Source: Gammaproteobacteria bacterium
Lineage (GTDB): Bacteria > Pseudomonadota > Gammaproteobacteria > Steroidobacterales > Steroidobacteraceae
Assembly: GCA_005877705.1 (NCBI GenBank)
Contig: VBNY01000201.1
Span: 2,275 to 14,623, forward strand
Length of the DNA stretch: 12,349 nt
Direction: 5' to 3'
Within the stretch, counting starts at the first letter, position 1. Each line of letters begins with the position of its first letter. Below, one piece after another: positions 7,404 through 12,349 of the stretch. A program made the translations under genes and the position numbers. The notes under the pieces are model-generated. The model was not told the DNA's origin and did no database searches. It saw only the letters and a program-made list of their open reading frames with translations.

Positions 7404-8198
7404 ATGCGCTCACACGGAAACAAGCGCCGCTGGCTCGGTGCGCTTTCCCTGGCGGCCCTCGCCGCGGCTGCCGTGTGCGAGGGGGGGCGCGATACGCGCA
7501 CCGCGTGGCTCGATATCGAGAGCCGTATTCAATACGGCTACTTCACCGAGGATGCGCGCGCGCTGCGCAACCTCGCCGAGCTGCTGGAGCCCGGCGAGTC
7601 ACCGGACCGACTCAAGAGCTACTACGCCGGGTTGTTGGCTTACCGCTTGACATTGCTGGCTACGCAGAGCTCCTCGGCGTCGGAGGGCGACAGGGGTCAG
7701 GCGCGCGCCACGGTGGAGCGCTGCGTCACGAGCCTCGATCACGCGCTGGATGCGCAGCAGGACTTCGCGGATGCCCTGGCGCTGCAGTCCGCGTGTCTGG
7801 AGATCCTGGCTGAATTGCGGCCATGGCGCGCGCCGTTCGCCAGCCCCCGCAGCCGCAGCAGCGCGCTGATCCGCAAGGCGCGGCAGCTCGCACCGAAGAA
7901 TCCGCGCGTGCTGCTGCTCGATGGCATAGGTGACTATGAGCGTGCGCGCGCCGCAGGCGGCGACCAGGAGCGCGCCCTTTCCAAGTTCAAGAAGGCCGTG
8001 GCGGCATTCGAGGCCGAGCGTCAGGACATGGACCGGGTACCCGGTTGGGGTGCCGCGGAAGCCTACGTCTTTCTCGCGCGCAGTTATCTGGACCATGGCG
8101 ATGAGGTCGCCGCGCGTGATGCTCTCGAGCGCTCGCTGCTGCTCGCGCCCGAGTTCCTCGAGGCGCGGCGGTTGCTGAAGCGCATCACGGCGGGTTGA
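7404..8198 (+). CDS. Exported TPR-like helical-repeat protein, function unknown
   Basis: 264 residues from the ATG at 7404. The N-terminus looks like a signal peptide: a basic n-region (RSHGNKRR) and a hydrophobic stretch WLGALSLAALAAAAV ending at C25. The VCEGG end is an imperfect lipobox (V just before Cys), so lipoprotein status is uncertain. The mature part is helical with TPR character, clearest near the C-terminus, where AEAYVFLARSYLDHGDEVAARDALERSLLLAPEFLEARRLL forms one repeat pair preceded by PGWG. LAPKNPRVLLLDGIGDYERA marks an earlier repeat. Such proteins are scaffolds, and the layout recalls TatT-like TPR proteins, but I cannot assign a function. In-frame starts at 7227, 7308 and 7347 also exist. 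The promoter at 7292-7302 excludes 7227. ATG 7308 would be leaderless, with a 40-residue n-region. Confidence 0.7.
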   Translation: MRSHGNKRRWLGALSLAALAAAAVCEGGRDTRTAWLDIESRIQYGYFTEDARALRNLAELLEPGESPDRLKSYYAGLLAYRLTLLATQSSSASEGDRGQARATVERCVTSLDHALDAQQDFADALALQSACLEILAELRPWRAPFASPRSRSSALIRKARQLAPKNPRVLLLDGIGDYERARAAGGDQERALSKFKKAVAAFEAERQDMDRVPGWGAAEAYVFLARSYLDHGDEVAARDALERSLLLAPEFLEARRLLKRITAG

Positions 8199-8228
8199 AT
8201 CGGCGCCGCGCGCTCAGCCGGGTGCGCC

Positions 8229-8249
8229 CCGGGGAATTCGACACCCCGG
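8229..8249. repeat. Inverted repeat in the export-operon promoter
   Basis: CCGGGG at 8229-8234 and CCCCGG at 8244-8249 are perfect 6-base arms around a 9-base centre. The right arm ends immediately before the extended -10 element. It could be an operator for the export operon or part of an end-of-transcript hairpin for the TPR gene. No T-run follows, so a classical intrinsic terminator is unlikely. Confidence 0.45.
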
Positions 8250-8260
8250 TGTGCTATCGT
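8250..8260 (+). promoter_or_regulatory. Extended -10 promoter element for the export operon
   Basis: TGTGCTATCGT, the same 11 bases as at 7292-7302, with TATCGT at 8255-8260 preceded by TGC. The predicted RNA start is about 8266-8268, upstream of the ATG at 8290 and downstream of the alternative GTG at 8251. This argues against the GTG as start. Confidence 0.55.
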
Positions 8261-8289
8261 TGCGCGCCTGCAAGGCAACCCAGGCGCCC

Positions 8290-9534
8290 ATGCCTCCCGA
8301 TACTGACAAAAGGATGTTGTTGGAACAGTTGCGGATCGACCGCAACCAGCGTGAAGACGTCATCGATCCACGGCAGCGCCGCTGGTTCGCTGGCGGCTTA
8401 CTGGTTCTCATCACACTCGCCGCCGGCGTGTGGTTCGTTCTCTCCAGGCAGTCGGGGCTCGCGGTACGCACCGCCATCGCGCAGCCAATCAGCAGCGGCG
8501 GTGCGAATGCCTCGGTCCTCGATGCGACCGGCTACGTCACCGCCCGCCGCGAGGCAACGGTATCGGCGCAGATTACGGGTACCTTGACCGAGGTGCTGAT
8601 CGAGGAGGGCGACCACGTCAAGTTGGGGCAAGTGCTGGGACGTCTCGACGACACCGCACAGCGGGCGGCGCTGGCGCAAGCGCAGGCGCAATTGCATTCG
8701 GCACAGGCGCTGCTCGTGCAGCATGAAGCGCAGCTTGCGCAGAGCGAACGCGATGTGAAGCGCGCCGAGGATCTGCTCGAGCGCAAGCTCGTGTCAGAGC
8801 AAGCGGTGGAACAAGCACGCACCCAGGTCAGCACTCAGGCAGCCCAGGTGCAAGGGCAACGCAAGCAAATTGAGCTTGCCGCAGCCAACGTCCGCTCGGC
8901 ACGGGTGCAACTCGGCTATTGCACCGTACGCGCGCCATTCACCGGCGTGGTGATCGCAAAGGCCGCCCAGGTCGGCGAGATCGTCTCACCGCTGTCCGCG
9001 GGCGGCGGCTTCACGCGTACCGGCATCGGGACTATCGTCGACATGGATTCGCTCGAAGTCGAGGTCGACGTCAACGAGGCCTATATCAACCGCGTGCAGC
9101 CGGGGCAAGCGGTGGATTCGGTGTTGAACGCCTATCCCGATTGGAAGATTCCCTCGCACGTCATCGCGATCATCCCGACCGCCGACCGTTCCAAGGCGAC
9201 GGTGAAGGTGCGCATCGGTCTCGACCTCAAGGACCCGCGCATCGTGCCGGATATGGGTGTGCGCGTTTCGTTTCTCGAGGACAAGAAGCCCGCCGCACCG
9301 TCGCAGCAACAACCGCGCGGTGTGCTGGTGCCGACCACGGCAGTGCGCAAGGAAGGCGGCACGGACATCGTCTTCGTGTTGCAGGACCGCAAGGCGCTGC
9401 GTCGTTCGGTGACGCTCGGCGGCATGGTCGGGGACGCACGCCAGGTGCTGGCCGGCGTGAGCGCTGGTGAGGCGGTGATCGTCGATGTGCCGGCCGAACT
9501 CAAGGACGATGCAGTCGTCACGGCGGCCGGGTAG
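8290..9534 (+). CDS. Periplasmic adaptor (HlyD/MacA-like membrane fusion protein) of an ABC exporter
   Basis: 414 residues from the ATG at 8290. It should link the inner-membrane ABC transporter encoded downstream to an outer-membrane channel. Residues about 32-51 (WFAGGLLVLITLAAGVWFVL) form an uncleaved membrane anchor after a charged cytoplasmic tail. Half of a lipoyl/biotinyl-like domain follows (about 84-119, ATVSAQITGTLTEVLIEEGD), then a long alanine- and glutamine-rich coiled coil (about 120-208). The second half-lipoyl segment begins at YCTVRAPFTGVVIA (about 210-223), and the beta-barrel region includes GIGTIVDMDSLEVEVDVNEAYINRV and MGVRVSFLEDKKPA. The upstream GTG at 8251 lies inside the predicted promoter, and the ATG at 8314 directly abuts AGG, so 8290 is preferred although its ribosome site (AAGG near 8272) is poor. 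The next gene starts 57 bases later. No outer-membrane TolC partner is encoded in the window. Confidence 0.9.
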   Translation: MPPDTDKRMLLEQLRIDRNQREDVIDPRQRRWFAGGLLVLITLAAGVWFVLSRQSGLAVRTAIAQPISSGGANASVLDATGYVTARREATVSAQITGTLTEVLIEEGDHVKLGQVLGRLDDTAQRAALAQAQAQLHSAQALLVQHEAQLAQSERDVKRAEDLLERKLVSEQAVEQARTQVSTQAAQVQGQRKQIELAAANVRSARVQLGYCTVRAPFTGVVIAKAAQVGEIVSPLSAGGGFTRTGIGTIVDMDSLEVEVDVNEAYINRVQPGQAVDSVLNAYPDWKIPSHVIAIIPTADRSKATVKVRIGLDLKDPRIVPDMGVRVSFLEDKKPAAPSQQQPRGVLVPTTAVRKEGGTDIVFVLQDRKALRRSVTLGGMVGDARQVLAGVSAGEAVIVDVPAELKDDAVVTAAG

Positions 9535-9591
9535 ATTCCAGTAGCGCGAGGCCCGCGGGCAGCGCACATTCTGATTGAACTGAGGGTTACC

Positions 9592-10278
9592 ATGTCCGAG
9601 TTGATGGTTCAGGTCCGCAGTGTCAGCAAGGTTTACCGGCGCGGCAAGCAGCCAATCGAGGTCCTGCACGGACTCACGCTCGATATTCCCAAGGGCGACT
9701 TCGTCGCGCTCATGGGTCCGTCGGGCTCGGGCAAGACCACGCTGCTCAACCTGATCGGCGGTCTCGATCAGCCCAGCGCGGGCGAGATCCACGTCGGCGG
9801 TCGCCGCATCGACAACCTTGCGAGCGGCCAGCTGGCGCAATGGCGCGCACACAACGTCGGCTTCGTGTTCCAGCTCTACAACCTGATGCCGGTGCTGAGC
9901 GCTGAGCGCAACGTCGAATTGCCGCTGCTGTTGACCAAGCTCTCCTCTGCGGAGCGCAAGAAGAATGTCGCCGTGGCGCTGCAGGTGGTGGGACTTGCCG
10001 ATCGTGCCAAGCACAAGCCGAAGGAATTGTCGGGCGGCCAGGAGCAGCGCGTCGCGATCGCGCGCGCGCTGGTGTCCGATCCGCAGCTGCTGGTGTGCGA
10101 CGAGCCCACCGGGGACCTGGATCGCAAGACCGCCGACGAAATTCTGGGCCTGCTGCAGGTGTTGAACCGCGACCACGGCAAGACGATCGTGATGGTCACC
10201 CACGATCCAAAGGCCGCGGAGTTCGCGCGGCGCACGCTGCATCTGGAAAAGGGCCAGTTGCTCGAGCAAGCCGCCTGA
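9592..10278 (+). CDS. ABC transporter ATP-binding protein (MacB/LolD class)
   Basis: 228 residues, the ATPase that drives the exporter. Everything needed for catalysis is present: Walker A GPSGSGKTT (42-50), Q-loop Q94 in FVFQLYNLMP, signature LSGGQEQRVAIARAL (146-160), Walker B LLVCDEPTGDLD with catalytic E171, and switch H204 in MVTHD. Length and motifs match the stand-alone ATPases of the MacB/LolD/FtsE group, which act on permeases that have large extracytoplasmic domains and do not work as importers. The ATG at 9592 has GAGGG at 9582-9586 with a 5-base spacer. It is followed 23 bases later by the first permease. The gap before it (9535-9591) shows no promoter, so cotranscription with the adaptor gene is likely. 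Confidence 0.94.
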   Translation: MSELMVQVRSVSKVYRRGKQPIEVLHGLTLDIPKGDFVALMGPSGSGKTTLLNLIGGLDQPSAGEIHVGGRRIDNLASGQLAQWRAHNVGFVFQLYNLMPVLSAERNVELPLLLTKLSSAERKKNVAVALQVVGLADRAKHKPKELSGGQEQRVAIARALVSDPQLLVCDEPTGDLDRKTADEILGLLQVLNRDHGKTIVMVTHDPKAAEFARRTLHLEKGQLLEQAA

Positions 10279-10301
10279 AGCGGCGGCGCGCAGGATTCGC
10301 C

Positions 10302-11408
10302 ATGACCAGGACCGGTTTCGTGATCGCCAATCTGTTCCGCAAGCGCACGCGCACCATCCTCACCCTGCTGTCGGTGATCATGGCGTTCCTGCTGTTCGGC
10401 CTGCTGCAGTCGGTGAATACCATCTTCAACGCCGGCGCGGATTTCGTCGGCGCCACGCGCCTGATGGTGCAGGCGCGGGTGTCGTTCACCAGCCCGCTGC
10501 CGCTCAGCATGGTGCCGAAGCTCGAGGCCATCCCCGGGGTGGCACGCGTCGCTTACCAGCAGTGGTTCGGCGGCGTGTGGCAGCAAAACACCCCCCTGAT
10601 CATGTTTTGCCTCGATCCGCAGCGTTATCGCGCCGTCTATCCGGAGTGGCTGATGCCCGATGCCCAGTGGCAGGCATTCGCCAACACACGCACCGGCATG
10701 ATTGCGGGGAAGCAGCTGGCCGAGCAGTTCGGCTGGAGGATCGGCCAGAAGATCCCGATCGCTTCCAACATCTGGCCGCAAAAGAACGGCAGCAAGGCCT
10801 GGACCTTCGATCTGGTCGGCATCTTCGACGGCCGGGACGAGGACTGGAAGAAGCGCACCAACCTGGCGTTCATCCAACAGGATTACTTCGAAGAGGCCAA
10901 CCAGTTCGGCATGAAGGGCCGCACCAACTTCTTCATCCTCAAGCTCAGCGCTGCCAGCCAGGCGCGGGCGGTCAGCAAGACCGTCGACGCGATGTTCGAA
11001 AATTCCCCCGACGAGACCAAGACGCAGACCGAGAAGGACTTCAACATCAGCTTCGTCAAGCAGATCGGCGACATCGGCCTCATCGTGCGCTGGATCCTGT
11101 TCGCGGTGTTCTTCACGCTGCTGCTGGTGGTCGGCAACACCATGGCGCAGAGCGTGCGCGAGCGCATACCAGAGCTTGCAGTGCTCAAGACCCTCGGCTT
11201 GTGCGGCGGCCTGGTCGGCCTGGTGCTGGCGTCGTTGGCCGGCGCCATGGTGGAGAAGGGAACCGGGCGGCAATTTCAGCTGCAGCTCGACGGCTCGGTG
11301 TGGCTGCTCGGGGTCGCGGCCATCGTGCTGATGAGCCTCGCGGTGGGAGTGCTGCCGGGACTGCGGGCGCGGCGGCTGCGCATCGTCGATGCCCTGGCCG
11401 GCCGCTAG
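10302..11408 (+). CDS. ABC transporter permease 1 (FtsX/MacB type)
   Basis: 368 residues. TM1 is at about 18-40 (TILTLLSVIMAFLLFGLLQSV). A long periplasmic domain (about 41-260) follows, then TM2 at 263-283, the cytoplasmic link QSVRERIPELAVLKTLG, a TM3 region at about 298-317, and TM4 at 333-355 ending in the family's conserved LPGLRARRLRIVDAL tail. The TM3-TM4 section is about 20 residues shorter than usual in this family as I recall it, and reads EKGTGRQFQLQLDGS where a longer glycine/leucine-rich helix is normal. The frame stays intact, so this is not an obvious pseudogene. AGGA at 10292-10295, six bases before the ATG at 10302, decides the start. The frame is open further upstream (to 10095), but that part lies under the ATPase gene. 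Confidence 0.9.
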   Translation: MTRTGFVIANLFRKRTRTILTLLSVIMAFLLFGLLQSVNTIFNAGADFVGATRLMVQARVSFTSPLPLSMVPKLEAIPGVARVAYQQWFGGVWQQNTPLIMFCLDPQRYRAVYPEWLMPDAQWQAFANTRTGMIAGKQLAEQFGWRIGQKIPIASNIWPQKNGSKAWTFDLVGIFDGRDEDWKKRTNLAFIQQDYFEEANQFGMKGRTNFFILKLSAASQARAVSKTVDAMFENSPDETKTQTEKDFNISFVKQIGDIGLIVRWILFAVFFTLLLVVGNTMAQSVRERIPELAVLKTLGLCGGLVGLVLASLAGAMVEKGTGRQFQLQLDGSVWLLGVAAIVLMSLAVGVLPGLRARRLRIVDALAGR

Positions 11409-11430
11409 CGGCGGTGCGTGCCGGAGTGTG

Positions 11431-11435
11431 AGGAG
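11431..11435 (+). promoter_or_regulatory. Strong ribosome binding site for permease 2
   Basis: AGGAG, 8 bases before the GTG at 11444. It shows that translation of the second permease starts afresh 35 bases after permease 1 ends. Confidence 0.7.
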
Positions 11436-11443
11436 ATCACCGC

Positions 11444-12349
11444 GTGTTGAGTCAGGCTTTCGCCATAACCGGCGTCAGTATCAAGAGCATTCCTGAGCGC
11501 TGGGCGCCGTCGCTGGTCGTCGTCATCGGCCTCGCCGGCGTGGTGGCGGTGTTCACGGCCCTGCTGGCGATGGCTGCCGGCTTCGAGAGCACTCTCAAGG
11601 CGACCGGCCGCACCGATGCCGCCCTCATCATGCGGGGCGGCTCGGATGCCGAGCTCAATTCCGCGTTCGACCGCGATTCCACCGACCTGATCAGGCAGGA
11701 GCCGGGCATTGCCGCGGGCGCGGACGGCAAACCACTCGCTTCGGCCGAGCTGATGGTGATCGCCGAGCTGGTGCGCAAGGATGACGTCGAGCACGGCGCC
11801 AACATCACCGTGCGCGGGGTGGAGCCCGCGGCCTTCACGCTGCGACCACAGCTGACCATCATCGCGGGCCGCAACTTCACGCCCGGGCTGCGGGAGCTGA
11901 TCGTCGGGCAGGGCGTTTTACGCCAGTTCCAGGGCGCGGAGATCGGCCGCGTGCTACGCATGCGCGGCTCGGAGTGGACCGTGGTGGGCGCATTCGCCTC
12001 CGGCGACGCGCATGACAGCGAAATGTGGACCGACATCAATGTGGCTCGCTCCACGTTCGGCCGCCTTGGCGCGAGCTCGGTGCTCGCGGCACTCGCGGGT
12101 GCCGACGGCCTGCAGAAGTTGCAGGCCGCCGTGGCGGCCGATCCGCGCCTGACCATGGATGTGCTACGCGAGCAGGATTACTTCAGCGGCCAGACCAAAC
12201 AGTTCCGCAAGACCATCGGCTTCCTGGCCGGTGTGGTGACTATCATCATGGGGCTGGGCGCGGTGTTCGCGGCTCTGAACAGCATGTACGCCGCGGTCGT
12301 GGCGCGCGGCAAGGAGATCGCGACCCTGCGGGCGATCGGCTTCGGCGAA
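11444..12349 (+). CDS. ABC transporter permease 2 (FtsX/MacB type), 3' end outside window
   Basis: 302 codons from a GTG start, with no stop before the window edge, so an ORF search that demands a stop would miss it. The N-terminus reads MLSQAFAITGVSIKSIPERW. TM1 follows at about 21-44 (APSLVVVIGLAGVVAVFTAL). The periplasmic domain includes LTIIAGRNFTPGLRELIVGQGV, a MacB-like turn, and WTVVGAFASGDAHDSEMWTD. TM2 is at about 257-285 and leads into AAVVARGKEIATLRAIGFGE, the conserved cytoplasmic loop of FtsX-type permeases. About 80-100 residues carrying the last two helices should lie beyond the edge. It differs clearly from permease 1, so the pair is expected to form a heterodimer with two ATPase copies. 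Confidence 0.9.
   Translation, partial: MLSQAFAITGVSIKSIPERWAPSLVVVIGLAGVVAVFTALLAMAAGFESTLKATGRTDAALIMRGGSDAELNSAFDRDSTDLIRQEPGIAAGADGKPLASAELMVIAELVRKDDVEHGANITVRGVEPAAFTLRPQLTIIAGRNFTPGLRELIVGQGVLRQFQGAEIGRVLRMRGSEWTVVGAFASGDAHDSEMWTDINVARSTFGRLGASSVLAALAGADGLQKLQAAVAADPRLTMDVLREQDYFSGQTKQFRKTIGFLAGVVTIIMGLGAVFAALNSMYAAVVARGKEIATLRAIGFGE

Noticed and set aside
7310..7501. Upstream extension of the tatD frame
   Set aside because: It would add 64 low-complexity residues and run under the divergent gene. The tatD -10 candidate and the family N-terminus favour the ATG at 7309.
8986..10269. 427-codon open frame on the minus strand
   Set aside because: It lies antisense to the adaptor and ATPase genes, whose motifs are complete. 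Its translation is His/Arg/Gln-rich with no recognisable domain, as expected from the reverse of high-GC coding DNA.
11123..11130. GCTGGTGG, identical to the E. coli Chi site
   Set aside because: A single octamer inside a GC-rich coding region. It arises by chance and is recognised only by particular RecBCD enzymes.
9876..11273. 465-codon open frame on the minus strand
   Set aside because: Antisense shadow of the ATPase and permease 1. Composition is biased and no family motif is visible.
1..12349. Mobile elements, CRISPR arrays, tRNA or rRNA genes
   Set aside because: No transposase motifs, terminal repeats, regularly spaced repeats or tRNA-like folds were seen on either strand. Gene content and base composition are uniform apart from the short AT-rich gap at 6380-6412.

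Overview
The window is a high-GC bacterial chromosome segment (estimated by eye at about two-thirds G+C). Its genes are tightly packed and typical of a gammaproteobacterium. The clue to the group is a thrA-thrB-thrC cluster in which thrA encodes a fused aspartokinase/homoserine dehydrogenase, followed by a TatD of the E. coli subtype. The high GC, frequent GTG/TTG starts and extended -10 promoters would fit the Xanthomonadales/Nevskiales/Steroidobacterales side of the class. That placement is inference, not a database result.

Bases 1-4944 (+) form one operon: thrA (5' end outside the window), thrB, thrC and a small membrane-anchored NERD-domain protein. thrA and thrB overlap by 4 bases, thrB and thrC are 8 bases apart, and thrC overlaps the NERD gene by 13 bases. 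ThrA makes aspartyl phosphate and later homoserine, ThrB phosphorylates homoserine and ThrC converts the product to threonine. The NERD protein has no obvious role in this pathway.

Bases 4953-7309 (-) hold two genes converging on that operon: an M20 family zinc peptidase with all expected metal ligands, and upstream of it tatD, a TIM-barrel metal-dependent nuclease/hydrolase. An 83-base AT-rich gap separates them.

Bases 7310-8198 (+) hold a divergent gene for an exported helical-repeat (TPR-like) protein of unknown role. Bases 8290 to the right edge (+) carry a four-gene tripartite export operon: a membrane-anchored HlyD/MacA-like adaptor, an ABC ATPase and two FtsX/MacB-type permeases. The second permease runs off the window and stays open to the last base. 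Having a separate ATPase and two different permeases makes this a split, probably heterodimeric relative of MacAB/DevBCA. Its substrate cannot be told from sequence.

The most notable non-coding signals are these. An identical 11-base extended -10 element lies in front of both the TPR gene and the export operon. The tatD/TPR divergent region has start codons that may share a single CATG, and a 12-base direct repeat at 23-base spacing. A palindrome lies in the export-operon promoter. I found no RNA genes, mobile elements or CRISPR arrays, and no clearly new system. The least explained parts are the split exporter with its TPR neighbour and the NERD gene attached to the thr operon.
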